Origin: Streptomyces decoyicus
Lineage (GTDB): Bacteria > Actinomycetota > Actinomycetes > Streptomycetales > Streptomycetaceae
Direction of reading: 5' to 3'
NCBI RefSeq assembly: GCF_019880305.1
Contig: NZ_CP082301.1
Span: forward strand, 5,766,001 to 5,830,000
Length of the DNA: 64,000 nt
Below, one piece after another: positions 26,999 to 36,203 of this stretch. Made by a program: the position numbers and the translations under genes. Within the stretch, counting starts at the first letter, position 1. Each line of letters starts with the position of its first letter. A model generated the notes under the pieces. It was not told the origin of the DNA, made no database searches, and saw only the letters and a list, made by a program, of their open reading frames with translations.

Positions 26999-29482
26999 TC
27001 AGGAGGGTCGTAGCCAGAGGGTGGCCAGCGGGGGGAGGACGGGGGAGACGGACGAGGCGCGGCCGTTCCAGGGGGTCGGTTCGGCCTTGAGGACGTCGGC
27101 GTTGGTGACGCCGCTGCCGCCGTAGCGCGGGTCGTCGGTGTTGAGGACCTCCCGCCAGGCGGGAACGGTGTCGGGCACGCCGATCCGGTAGGCGCGGCGG
27201 ACGACGGGCGAGAAGTTGGTGACCGAGATCAGCGGGGTGCCGTCCGCGGCGAAGCGCAGGAAGGAGAAGACATTGTCCTCGCGTGCGTCACCGTCGATCC
27301 AGGAGAAACCGGCCGGGTCGGTGTCGCGCTCCCACAGCGCGGGTGTGGCGGCGTACCGGCGGTTCAGCTCGCGGACGAGATCGCGTACGCCCCGGTGGTC
27401 CGGCTCCGCCTCGTACGACGGGTCGAGCAGCCACCAGTCCGGGCCGTGACTCTCCGCCCACTCCGCGCCCTGGGCGAACTCCTGCCCCATGAAGAGGAGT
27501 TGCTTGCCGGGGTGGGCCCACATGAACCCGAGGTAGGCCCGGTGGTTGGCGCGCTGCTGCCACCAGTCACCGGGCATCTTCGACACCAGTGCGCGCTTGC
27601 CGTGCACCACCTCGTCGTGCGAGATCGGCAGCACATAGTTCTCGGAGTAGGCGTAGATCATCGAGAAGGTCATCTCGCCGTGGTGGTACTTGCGGTGCAC
27701 CGGCTCCTTGGAGACATAGCCGAGGGAGTCGTGCATCCAGCCCATGTTCCACTTCAGGCCGAAGCCCAGACCGCCGAAGCCGCCGGGCCCCACATGATGC
27801 GTGGCGCGGGTGACGCCGTCCCAGGCCGTGGACTCCTCGGCGATGGTGACGACACCGGGGCAGCGGCGGTAGACCGTCGCATTCATCTCCTGGAGGAAGG
27901 CGACCGCGTCGAGGTTCTCCCGGCCGCCGTGGACGTTCGGGGTCCAGCCGCCGTCCTCGCGGGAGTAGTCGAGGTAGAGCATCGAGGCGACGGCGTCCAC
28001 CCGCAGGCCGTCGATATGGAACTCCTCGCACCAGTACACGGCGTTGGCGACCAGGAAGTTACGGACCTCGGTGCGGCCGTAGTCGAACTCCAGGGTGCCC
28101 CAGTCCGGGTGCGCGGCCCGTGCCGGGTCCTGCGGTTCGTAGAGCGGGCGGCCGTCGAACTCCGCCAGCGCCCAGTCGTCGCGCGGGAAGTGCGCCGGCA
28201 CCCAGTCCATCAGCACGCCGAGGCCGGCCCGGTGCAGCGCGTCGATCAGGAACCTGAAGTCATCCGGGGTGCCCATCCTGGCGGTGGGTGCGTAGAACCC
28301 GGTCACCTGATAGCCCCAGGAGCCGCCGAAGGGGTGCTCGGATACCGGCATGAACTCGACGTGGGTGAAGCCCAGGTCCTTGACGTACGCGGGGAGTTGG
28401 ACGGCCAGCTGGCGGTAGGTGAGGCCGGGGCGCCAGGAGGCGAGATGCACCTCGTAGACGGAGAACGGCGCCTCGTGCACCGGCCGCTCGCCGCGCCGGG
28501 CCATCCAGTCGCCGTCCGTCCAGCGGTAGTGCGAGGCGTCGACGACCGAGGCGTTGGCCGGCGGGCACTCGGTCCGCCGGGCCATCGGGTCGGCCCGCAC
28601 GGTCCGGGAGCCGTCCGGCCGGGTGATCTCGAACTTGTACAGCTCGCCCTCGCCGATGCCCGGCACGAAGAGCTCCCAGACGCCCGAGGAGCCCAGCGAG
28701 CGCATCGGGTGGCCGGTCCCGTCCCAGTAGTTGAAGTTGCCGACGACCCGGACGCCCTGGGCATTGGGCGCCCAGACCGTGAAGCGGGTGCCGGTCACGC
28801 CCTGATGGTCCGTGATCCGCGCACCGAGCGCCTGCCACAGCTGCTCGTGCCGGCCCTCGCCGAACAGATGCAGGTCCAGCTCGCCGAGCGCGGGCAGGAA
28901 GCGGTAGGGGTCCTGCACCGTCAGGGTGTTGTCGCCGTAGTCGACGAGCAGCTCGTACTCCGGGACGGTGCGCAGCGGCAGCACCCCGGCGAACAGCCCG
29001 TCGCCCTCGGCGGGCAGGTCGGCGCGCAGTCCCTTCGCCAGGACGGTGACGCGCTCGGCGTACGGCCGCAGGACCCGGATGAGCAGCCCGCCGCGCACGG
29101 GATGGGCGCCGAGCAGCCCGTGCGGGTCGTGATGGGCACCGCCCAGGAGCCGGCCGCGGTCCCCGTCGGACAGCGGGGCGGCGGCCCGGACACCGTGGCT
29201 GCCGGCCCCCGGCTGCGCCGCACGTGCCGGGCCCGCGGGCCCGGCAGTCCGGCCGGGTGCGGCGGCTGTCTCGCGGGGTGGGGCGGCCGTCTCGTGGGGT
29301 GCGGCCGGCCGGGTGAAGGCGGCGGTACCGGCCGCGCTGCCGGCGAAGGTGCCCTGCTGGGCGGTGGCCGGCGGCCGGGGCGTCGCCGCGTGGCCGGACC
29401 GCCCCGCCGCGCTGTCGTCGGTCGCGCCCGGAGCGGGTGCGGTGTCGGGAGTGGTGGGGCGGGACGGCGGGCGGGCGGTCAC
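26999..29482 (-). CDS. glgB: 1,4-alpha-glucan branching enzyme
   Basis: An 827-residue GH13 enzyme that forms alpha-1,6 branches in the glucan made by GlgE. About 110 N-terminal residues are a low-complexity Ala/Pro/Thr extension. The usual N-domain and CBM48 region follow (GVTGTRFTVWAPNAQGVRVVGNFN). The catalytic barrel has VLMDWVPAHF, nucleophile Asp in DGLRVDAVASMLYLDYS, acid/base Glu in VTIAEESTAW and PISHDEVVH. GTG 29482 is preceded by GAGGAGG. It lies 84 nt after the maltokinase gene and is the last gene of the pathway cluster. The disordered N-terminal extension is longer than in E. coli GlgB. Confidence 0.96.
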   Translation of the reverse strand: MTARPPSRPTTPDTAPAPGATDDSAAGRSGHAATPRPPATAQQGTFAGSAAGTAAFTRPAAPHETAAPPRETAAAPGRTAGPAGPARAAQPGAGSHGVRAAAPLSDGDRGRLLGGAHHDPHGLLGAHPVRGGLLIRVLRPYAERVTVLAKGLRADLPAEGDGLFAGVLPLRTVPEYELLVDYGDNTLTVQDPYRFLPALGELDLHLFGEGRHEQLWQALGARITDHQGVTGTRFTVWAPNAQGVRVVGNFNYWDGTGHPMRSLGSSGVWELFVPGIGEGELYKFEITRPDGSRTVRADPMARRTECPPANASVVDASHYRWTDGDWMARRGERPVHEAPFSVYEVHLASWRPGLTYRQLAVQLPAYVKDLGFTHVEFMPVSEHPFGGSWGYQVTGFYAPTARMGTPDDFRFLIDALHRAGLGVLMDWVPAHFPRDDWALAEFDGRPLYEPQDPARAAHPDWGTLEFDYGRTEVRNFLVANAVYWCEEFHIDGLRVDAVASMLYLDYSREDGGWTPNVHGGRENLDAVAFLQEMNATVYRRCPGVVTIAEESTAWDGVTRATHHVGPGGFGGLGFGLKWNMGWMHDSLGYVSKEPVHRKYHHGEMTFSMIYAYSENYVLPISHDEVVHGKRALVSKMPGDWWQQRANHRAYLGFMWAHPGKQLLFMGQEFAQGAEWAESHGPDWWLLDPSYEAEPDHRGVRDLVRELNRRYAATPALWERDTDPAGFSWIDGDAREDNVFSFLRFAADGTPLISVTNFSPVVRRAYRIGVPDTVPAWREVLNTDDPRYGGSGVTNADVLKAEPTPWNGRASSVSPVLPPLATLWLRPS

Positions 29483-29566
29483 GAGAGGGCCTCCTCGGGG
29501 CGGGGCGGGGCGTCGGGCGGGTTCAGGGGCGTACGGGCGGCGGATCGGCGGTTCGTCTGCGGCCCC

Positions 29567-31069
29567 TCACCCCCGGCCGTTGTCGGACCCGGCGGACCGC
29601 GCCCGGCCGGTCCCGTCCACGCCCGGCTCCCATCCGGCGGCCAGCCGCCGGATGGCGGCCATCGGGACGGACAGCCAGTCGGGCCGGTGCCGGGCCTCGT
29701 AGAGCACCTCGTAGACGGCCTTGTCGGTCTCGTAGGCGCGCATCAGTTCGGGCGCCGAGCGCGGATCGAGCCCGCCGGCCTCCGCATAGCCCCGGCAGTA
29801 GGCGTCGCGGGTGCGCCGGGCCCACTCCAGCGCCCAGGGGTCACCGCCGGCCGGGCCGCTGCGCGCGGCGTAGTCGAAGGAGCGCAGCATCGCCGCGATA
29901 TCGCGTACGGCCGGCTGCGGGCGGCGCCGCTCGGCCAGCGGGCGGGCCGGTTCGCCCTCGAAGTCGATCAGCGACCAGCGGCCCTCGTCGGCGGAGCGCA
30001 GCGTCTGGCCCAGATGCAGATCGCCGTGGATGCGCTGGGCGGCCCAGCTGCGGCCGTCGTGGCCGATGGTGGCGAGCGCGTCGAAGGCGGTGCGCAGCCG
30101 GGCGCGGTAGGGCTGGAGGACGGGCACGGCGCGGGCGGTGGCCTCCAGCCGCTCGTTCATCTGGGCGGCGATCACATCGAGCTGCGGGCGGCGCAGCTCG
30201 GTGGTCGGCAGCGTCTGGGCGAGCGCGGTGTGCACCTCGGCGGTGGCATGGCCGAGCGCCCGCGCCGAGCCGGTGAAGTCCGCGCGGACGGCCAGCGCGT
30301 TCAGCGCCAGCTGCCAGCCGTCCGCCGAGCCCGGCAGGAAGGGCTGGAGCACGCCCAGCGTCGTCGCCTCGCCGCCCTCCTCGGCGGCCGCCGACTCGTA
30401 CCAGGCGGCGGGCGCCGGCACCCGCGCGCACTTGGCGTCCGCCAGGGCCCGCGGCAGCTCCAGATCCGGGTTGATGCCCGGTTCGATCCGCCGGAAGACC
30501 TTCAGGATGAAGGAATCACCGTAGACGATCGAGGAGTTGGACTGTTCGACGGCGATCGGCCGGCCCGGCAGCCCGGAGGGGATGTCGGCATCGGGCTCCC
30601 GGCAGAAGCGCAGCGTGCCGAGCCGGCCCGGCACCCGCAGCCGCTCCAGCAGCAGCCCGCACAGCCGGTTGTCGAGCAGCGCGTCATAGACGGTGCGACC
30701 GCGCAGCGGGCCGCCGCCCGGACGGCCGATCGCCGCGTGCGCCAGCTGGGGCGACAGCGCCGGATGCACGCCCAGCAGGAGTTGGTAGCAGTCGCCGCCG
30801 GCCGGCGTACGGCTCGGTGGCGCGCTCTGCTGGGCGCGGACGAGCAGCAGCAGCAGGCCGGGCGCGCTCGCGTCGGTGCACGGCAGCAGCTCGGTCGCCG
30901 AGAGCAGGGTGAAGCCGGTGACCAGCCGTCCCTTGCCGGCGAACCAGCGCTGGCGTGGTACCCATTCGGCGAGCAGGGGCGCCAGCGAGGACAGCAGATC
31001 GGGTGCGGCGACGAGCGGGCGGCGATCAGGGGTGTTTCGGGTGGCACGGGTCGAGGCGGTGTCCGACAT
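29567..31069 (-). CDS. mak: Maltokinase
   Basis: A 500-residue kinase: maltose + ATP to maltose-1-phosphate, the donor for GlgE. It has an N-terminal cap typical of Mak (LLAEWVPRQRWFAGKGR) and an aminoglycoside-phosphotransferase-like fold. The catalytic loop is QRIHGDLHLGQTLR and the metal site is WSLIDFEGEPARP, followed by VRDIAAMLRSFDYA. ATG 31069 (MSDTASTR) was preferred to ATG 31096 because AAAGGA lies upstream of it. In some actinobacteria mak is fused to treS; here they are separate, with a terminator in the 344-nt gap. Also named pep2 in Streptomyces. Confidence 0.94.
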   Translation of the reverse strand: MSDTASTRATRNTPDRRPLVAAPDLLSSLAPLLAEWVPRQRWFAGKGRLVTGFTLLSATELLPCTDASAPGLLLLLVRAQQSAPPSRTPAGGDCYQLLLGVHPALSPQLAHAAIGRPGGGPLRGRTVYDALLDNRLCGLLLERLRVPGRLGTLRFCREPDADIPSGLPGRPIAVEQSNSSIVYGDSFILKVFRRIEPGINPDLELPRALADAKCARVPAPAAWYESAAAEEGGEATTLGVLQPFLPGSADGWQLALNALAVRADFTGSARALGHATAEVHTALAQTLPTTELRRPQLDVIAAQMNERLEATARAVPVLQPYRARLRTAFDALATIGHDGRSWAAQRIHGDLHLGQTLRSADEGRWSLIDFEGEPARPLAERRRPQPAVRDIAAMLRSFDYAARSGPAGGDPWALEWARRTRDAYCRGYAEAGGLDPRSAPELMRAYETDKAVYEVLYEARHRPDWLSVPMAAIRRLAAGWEPGVDGTGRARSAGSDNGRG

Positions 31070-31413
31070 GGCGTCGCGTCCTTTCCCCGGGCACACGACA
31101 TATAGGGCAAAGTGTCCCGGAATACGGCCTTGACTGTGCGGTGGCGCGGTGGGGGTACCCCCAGACGGAGGGTGCCGGCGGTGCCCCTGGACGGGGTCCG
31201 GGGGCGGGCACCGGGCGAGTGCGTCTGGTGCGGCAGCGGCGATACCGGCGTGCCCTGCTCCGCTGCGCGGCGGTCTCCCTCCCGAGCCGGGGGGACCGAC
31301 GATGGCTCACCCGGCCCGTGCGGTAGTAGGGAGACTGCCCGAACGAAAGGTCGAAAAACGCCCGTACGCGCCGTGCGGCCGCGTACGGGCGAGTCTGCGG
31401 CGCCCGTCCCCGG
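31070..31413. other. 344-nt gap between treS and mak
   Basis: There is no gene. It contains the treS terminator at 31354-31391. The mak-proximal end has an AT-richer stretch (CATATAGGGCAAAGTG, about 31098-31113) that could hold a minus-strand promoter for mak-glgB. The remainder is unremarkable GC-rich sequence. Confidence 0.55.
31354..31391 (-). terminator. Rho-independent terminator of treS
   Basis: On the minus strand, CGCCCGTACGCG (31391-31380) pairs with its complement at 31370-31359, giving 12 bp and a 9-nt loop, followed directly by TTTTT (31358-31354). It lies 23 nt after the treS stop. This is one of the few hairpins here with a real U-tract. Confidence 0.9.
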
Positions 31414-33147
31414 TCAGGGCGCCGGCGGCCGGCCGGTATTTCTGCGCAGCCGGAACCAGTAGAACCCGTGGCCGGCGAGGGTCAGCAGATACGGCAGCTC
31501 CCCGATGGCCGGGAAGCGGACGCCGCCGATGAGTTCCACCGGATGGCGGCCGCTGAACGACCGCAGGTCCAGCTCCGTCGGCTGGGCGAAGCGCGAGAAG
31601 TTGTGCACGCACAGCACCAGGTCGTCGTCCGCGCCGCCGGCGCCCGGCGCCTCCCGCAGGAAGGCCAGCACCGCCGGATTGCTGGAGGACAGCTCGGTGT
31701 AGCTGCCGAGCCCGAAGGCCGGGTTCTGTTTGCGGATCTCGATCATCCGGCGGGTCCAGTGCAGCAGCGAGGAGGGCGAACTCATCGCGGCCTCGACGTT
31801 GGTGACCTGGTAGCCGTAGACCGGATCCATGATCGTCGGCAGGGAGAGCCGGCCCGGGTCGCAGGAGGAGAATCCGGCGTTGCGGTCCGGTGTCCACTGC
31901 ATCGGGGTCCGTACCGCGTCCCGGTCGCCGAGCCAGATGTTGTCGCCCATGCCGATCTCGTCGCCGTAATAGAGAATCGGCGAACCCGGCAGCGACAGCA
32001 GCAGGGCCGTGAAGAGCTCGATCTGATTGCGGTCGTTGTCGAGCAGCGGGGCCAGCCGCCGGCGGATGCCGATATTGGCGCGCATCCGCGGGTCCTTGGC
32101 GTACTCCGCGTACATGTAGTCGCGCTCTTCGTCCGTGACCATTTCGAGGGTCAGCTCGTCGTGGTTGCGCAGGAAGATGCCCCACTGACAGCCGGACGGG
32201 ATCGCCGGGGTCTTGGCGAGGATTTCCGAGACCGGATAGCGCGATTCGCGCCGTACGGCCATGAAGATGCGCGGCATGACCGGGAAATGGAAAGCCATAT
32301 GGCATTCGTCGCCGCCGACGCCGTAATCGCCGAAGTAGTCGACGACGTCCTCCGGCCATTGATTGGCCTCGGCCAGCAGCACGGTGTCCGGGTAGTGCGC
32401 GTCGATCTCCGCGCGGACCCGCTTGAGGAAGGCGTGCGAGGCGGGCAGGTTCTCGCAGTTGGTGCCCTCCTCGGCGTAGAGGTACGGCACCGCGTCCAGT
32501 CGGAAGCCGTCGATCCCCAGGTCGAGCCAGAAGCGCAGGGCGGAGATCATCTCCTCCTGGACCGTCGGGTTCTCGTAGTTGAGGTCTGGCTGGTGGGAGA
32601 AGAAGCGGTGCCAGAAGTACTGCTTGCGGACCGGGTCGAAGGTCCAGTTCGAGGCCTCGGTGTCGACGAAGATGATGCGGGCGTCGGCGTACTGCTTGTC
32701 GTCGTCGGCCCAGACGTAATAGTCGCCGTACGGGCCCTCGGGGTCACTGCGCGACTCCTGGAACCACGGGTGCTGGTCGCTGGTGTGGTTCATCACCATG
32801 TCGATGATCACCCGCATGCCGCGATGGTGTGCGGCATCCACGAATTCCACGAAGTCGGCCAGATCGCCGAATTCGGGAAGCACGGCGGTGTAATCGGCGA
32901 CATCATAACCGCCGTCCCGCAAGGGGGATTTGAAGAACGGCGGCAGCCAGAGGCAGTCCACCCCCAGCCATTGCAGATAGTCGAGCTTCGCCGTGATGCC
33001 CTTGAGGTCGCCGATGCCATCGCCATTGCTGTCCTGGAAGGAGCGCACCAGGACTTCGTAGAAGACGGCCCGTTTGAACCAGTCGGGATCGCGGTCCTTT
33101 GCCGGGGTGTCCTCGAACGTGTCGGGGACAGGCTCATTGACGATCAA
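31414..33147 (-). CDS. treS: Trehalose synthase (maltose/trehalose isomerase)
   Basis: A 577-residue GH13 enzyme interconverting trehalose and maltose. The start is an unusual TTG at 33147, supported by GGAGG 9 nt upstream and by a TTGA overlap with the glgE stop; there is no ATG or GTG near. The chain opens with LIVNEPVPDTF, then KRAVFYEVLVRSFQDSNGDG. The nucleophile Asp lies in DGFRLDAVPYLYAEEG, the acid/base Glu in VLLAEANQWPEDV, and the third carboxylate in RNHDELTLEM. A C-terminal beta domain is present, and the length is normal. It links trehalose to the Mak-GlgE branch of alpha-glucan synthesis. Confidence 0.96.
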   Translation of the reverse strand: MIVNEPVPDTFEDTPAKDRDPDWFKRAVFYEVLVRSFQDSNGDGIGDLKGITAKLDYLQWLGVDCLWLPPFFKSPLRDGGYDVADYTAVLPEFGDLADFVEFVDAAHHRGMRVIIDMVMNHTSDQHPWFQESRSDPEGPYGDYYVWADDDKQYADARIIFVDTEASNWTFDPVRKQYFWHRFFSHQPDLNYENPTVQEEMISALRFWLDLGIDGFRLDAVPYLYAEEGTNCENLPASHAFLKRVRAEIDAHYPDTVLLAEANQWPEDVVDYFGDYGVGGDECHMAFHFPVMPRIFMAVRRESRYPVSEILAKTPAIPSGCQWGIFLRNHDELTLEMVTDEERDYMYAEYAKDPRMRANIGIRRRLAPLLDNDRNQIELFTALLLSLPGSPILYYGDEIGMGDNIWLGDRDAVRTPMQWTPDRNAGFSSCDPGRLSLPTIMDPVYGYQVTNVEAAMSSPSSLLHWTRRMIEIRKQNPAFGLGSYTELSSSNPAVLAFLREAPGAGGADDDLVLCVHNFSRFAQPTELDLRSFSGRHPVELIGGVRFPAIGELPYLLTLAGHGFYWFRLRRNTGRPPAP

Positions 33148-35147
33148 TTGGGTGACCCTCCGATCGGTGAGGACGGTCGCAGCGACAGCACATGGGCGGG
33201 CGCGAGCGAGCGGCCCGGCTCCAGGCGCACATAGTTGTCCCTGCCCCAGTGGTAGGTATCGCCGGTGAGCTCGTCGCGCACCGGAAAGGACTCGTGCCGG
33301 CCGAGGCCGAGTACCGGCATGTCCAACGACACCGTCGCCTCGTGGGTGTGGTGCGGGTCGAGGTTGACCACCGTGAGCACCGTGTCGGCCCGGTCGCCGT
33401 GCCCCTCGTGCTTGGAGAAGGCGAGCACGGCGTCGTTGTCGACCTGGTGGAAATGCAGATTGCGCAGCTGCTGCAGGGCAGGGTGCCGGCGCCGGATGCG
33501 GTTGAGCGTGGAGATCAGCGGGGCGAGGGTGCGCCCCTCTCTGGCCGCCGCATCCCAGTCGCGCGGCCTCAGTTGGTACTTCTCCGAGTCGAGGTACTCC
33601 TCGCTGCCGCGGCGCAGCGGCGTCGACTCGCAGAGCTCGTATCCGGCGTAGACACCCCAGGTGGGGGAGAGGGTGGCGGCCAGGACGGCGCGTACCTCGA
33701 AGGCGGGGCGGCCGCCCTCCTGGAGGTAGGCGTGCAGGATGTCCGGGGTGTTCACGAAGAAGTTGGGCCGCAGGTAGGCGGCGCTCTCCCCGGACAGCTC
33801 GGTGAGGTAGTCGGTGATCTCCTGCTTGGTGTTGCGCCAGGTGAAGTAGGTGTACGACTGGTGGAAGCCGATCCGGGCGAGGGTGTGCACCATGGCGGGG
33901 CGGGTGAAGGCCTCGGCGAGGAAGAGCACGTCCGGGTCGGTGCGGTTGATCTCGCCGATCACTTTCTCCCAGAAGGCCACCGGTTTGGTGTGGGGGTTGT
34001 CCACCCGGAAGATCCGTACGCCCTTGGCCATCCAGAAGCGCAGCAGGCGTTCGGTCTCGCGGACCAGCCCGCGGAAGTCGGCGTCGAAGGCGAGGGGGTA
34101 GATGTCCTGGTACTTCTTCGGCGGGTTCTCGGCGTAGGCGATCGAGCCGTCCGCGCGGTGGTGGAACCACTGGGGGTGCAGGGTGACCCAGGGATGGTCG
34201 GGGGAGCACTGGAGGGCGAAGTCCAGGGCCACCTCCATCCGCAGCTCCTGGGCGGTGCGCACGAAGTGGTCGAAGTCCTCGAAGGTGCCCAGGTCCGGGT
34301 GGAGCGCGTCATGGCCGCCGGCCGGCGAGCCGATGGCCCAGGGGGAGCCGACATCGTGCGGGCCGGCCGAGAGCGCGTTGTTGGGGCCCTTGCGAAAGGA
34401 GGTGCCGATGGGGTGGACCGGTGGCAGATAGACGACGTCGAAGCCCATGGCGGCGACGGCCGGGAGTCGTTCGGCGGCGGTGCGCAGGGTCCCGCTGACG
34501 GCCGTCCCGCCCGGGGTGACGGTGGCGCCCTCGGAGCGCGGGAAGAGCTCGTACCACGAGCCGTACAGGGCCCGCCGCCGCTCGACGACCAGCGGCATCG
34601 GACGCGAGACGGTGAGCAGTTCGCGCAGCGGATGGCGGTCCAGCGCCGCGGTGACCTGCGGGGAGAGCGCCGCGGCCAGTCGGGTGGCGGCGGGCAGCTC
34701 GGGGTTGCGCAGGGTATCCACGGCGGCGAGCACGGACTCCCTGCCATCGCTCTTGGGGACCTCGGAGGCCGCCCGCTCATGGAGCTCGGCGCCCTCGGCG
34801 AGCACCAGCTCGGTGTCGATGCCCGCCGGGATCTTGACGGTGGCGTGGCGCCGCCAGGTGGCGACCGGGTCGGACCAGGCCTCGACGGTGAACGACCAGC
34901 GGCCCTCGATGCCGGGGGTGACCTCGGCGCTCCACCGGTCGGAGCCGGGTGACCGCTCCCGCATCGGGGTCCACGGGCCGCAGCGGCCGGCCGGATTGCG
35001 CAGCACCACATTCGCCGCGACGGCGTCATGCCCTTCGCGGAAAACGGTGGCCGAGACTTCGAAGGTCTCACCCACCACCGCCTTCGCCGGGCGGCGGCCG
35101 CAATCGATCTGCGGGCGGATGTCCAGAACAGGAATGCGACCGATCAT
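33144..35147 (-). CDS. glgE: Alpha-1,4-glucan:maltose-1-phosphate maltosyltransferase
   Basis: A 667-residue GH13_3 enzyme that extends alpha-1,4-glucan from maltose-1-phosphate. The N-terminal domain (MIGRIPVLDIRPQIDCGRRP) and the helical dimerisation part precede the barrel. The nucleophile Asp is in RIFRVDNPHTKPVAFW, the acid/base Glu in DVLFLAEAFTRPAM and the third Asp near NTPDILHAYL, as in characterised S. coelicolor GlgE. The start is ATG 35147 with AGGTGAG upstream; a 40-residue upstream extension is rejected as out of family. It heads the pathway and is TTGA-coupled to treS. GlgE is usually near 665-675 residues. Confidence 0.96.
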   Translation of the reverse strand: MIGRIPVLDIRPQIDCGRRPAKAVVGETFEVSATVFREGHDAVAANVVLRNPAGRCGPWTPMRERSPGSDRWSAEVTPGIEGRWSFTVEAWSDPVATWRRHATVKIPAGIDTELVLAEGAELHERAASEVPKSDGRESVLAAVDTLRNPELPAATRLAAALSPQVTAALDRHPLRELLTVSRPMPLVVERRRALYGSWYELFPRSEGATVTPGGTAVSGTLRTAAERLPAVAAMGFDVVYLPPVHPIGTSFRKGPNNALSAGPHDVGSPWAIGSPAGGHDALHPDLGTFEDFDHFVRTAQELRMEVALDFALQCSPDHPWVTLHPQWFHHRADGSIAYAENPPKKYQDIYPLAFDADFRGLVRETERLLRFWMAKGVRIFRVDNPHTKPVAFWEKVIGEINRTDPDVLFLAEAFTRPAMVHTLARIGFHQSYTYFTWRNTKQEITDYLTELSGESAAYLRPNFFVNTPDILHAYLQEGGRPAFEVRAVLAATLSPTWGVYAGYELCESTPLRRGSEEYLDSEKYQLRPRDWDAAAREGRTLAPLISTLNRIRRRHPALQQLRNLHFHQVDNDAVLAFSKHEGHGDRADTVLTVVNLDPHHTHEATVSLDMPVLGLGRHESFPVRDELTGDTYHWGRDNYVRLEPGRSLAPAHVLSLRPSSPIGGSPN

Positions 35148-35856
35148 GGGCTCACCTGGGCTTGTGACGCTTTGCGGGGTTTTGTCCTTTGTATCCGCTC
35201 CACGGGCAGGGGACCGGGTGCGGGCATGGGCGCTCCTGTCCGCTTTCACTCGGCTGGCGGATGGCACGGCGGGGCGGGTCGGTGCTCCGCCGGCCTCCGG
35301 TCGGTGGTTCCCCCGGTGGATCCTGTGCAGGTGTGCGACGCGGGCGAGCGAGGACGTACCCGGCGAGCCTTCCCGCGGACGGCGGCCGGGCGATCCGGCG
35401 GACGGTGAACTACGGGTACGTATCCACCGGCCCGCCGTGACCCGGCGGACACCTCCCCGTCCCCTCGCGGGAGACTGCGGCGCTGCGCAGACACGGTCGG
35501 CGTTCGCCTCCTCAACTCGTTGTGATCACAGCGGAGTTGCGGTGTGCGGATGTCCGGTGCCGGGCCGGGTTTCCTCGGCGCCACACGCAGCCTCCCTCTA
35601 GGAGGGAGTCCGTACAAGAGCGCATGAGGGGGTGGAATCAGCCATATCGGCGGATGCCGGGATCGGGGAGGGGTGCCGGTTGCGGAAAGTCGCCGAACTA
35701 CGCTTTTGAGCAGGTGAGTTGACGCGAAGGCCGGCGCCCGGAGCCCCGGGTCCACGCGTACTTCCGCTGCGGGAGGGCGGCGCCGGGCCGTGCGGAGCGG
35801 AGGGGGAGGGCCGAGGGCGTACAGGTGACCGAGCGGGACGGGGCGGAGGGCGCGGG

Positions 35857-35987
35857 CCACCGGTCGCGTTCGCCCCGGGGGCCCTGACCTGGGGAGACGG
35901 CCCCCGCTATGGCTTCGCCGCGCAGCGCCCCCTCGCCGGCCGGCGCCGCCTGCTCCTGACGGGCCGCCGGGGCTACGGCCGCAGCCC
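35857..35987 (+). pseudogene. Possible alpha/beta-hydrolase N-terminal remnant
   Basis: The plus-strand reading PPVAFAPGALTWGDGPRYG, continuing FAAQRPLAGRRRLLLTGRRG and YGRSP, resembles the start of alpha/beta hydrolases (V-F-V-H-G-x-L-T-W ... RRGYGxSP). The oxyanion motif HG is replaced by PG. Downstream codons do not continue the fold: no nucleophile elbow (GxSxG) or catalytic His was found before the protease gene. It is probably a decayed fragment. The evidence is motif-level only. Confidence 0.35.
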
Positions 35988-36117
35988 CGCTACCGCACAC
36001 CGCGACCACGAGGCCGGGCGCCGGAGACCTGATCCGGCTCCCGCGCCCTCCTCCGGCCGGCGCGCCACGGCCCGCGGCCGCGCACCCGGTGGGCGCGGCC
36101 GCCCCGTGACGCGCGAA

Positions 36118-36152
36118 GGCGGTGCCCGGAGAAGTGCTCTCCGGACACCGCC
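36118..36152 (-). terminator. Terminator of the first M4 protease gene
   Basis: GGCGGTG + CCGGAGA pair with TCTCCGG + CACCGCC: 14 bp with one mismatch and a 5-nt loop. It lies 52 nt beyond the protease stop on the minus strand. Confidence 0.75.
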
Positions 36153-36203
36153 CGCTCCGGGGTGGTTCACCCCGGGACGATCAGCGCGTTCCCGCGCGGT
36201 GCG

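Larger units (their letters stand above)
35148..36203. other. 1,056-nt region without an intact gene
   Basis: It lies between the glgE start and the end of the first metalloprotease. The short ORFs here have no recognisable proteins. A stretch at 35857-35987 on the plus strand reads like an alpha/beta-hydrolase N-terminus but has no intact continuation. The terminator of the protease gene is at 36118-36152. As I recall it, S. coelicolor carries glgP next to glgE; no trace of it was seen here. Confidence 0.55.

Noticed and set aside
27395..31105. A 1,236-codon plus-strand open frame
   Set aside because: It is antisense to glgB and mak. Long antisense frames are expected at this GC content and the protein has no recognisable composition.
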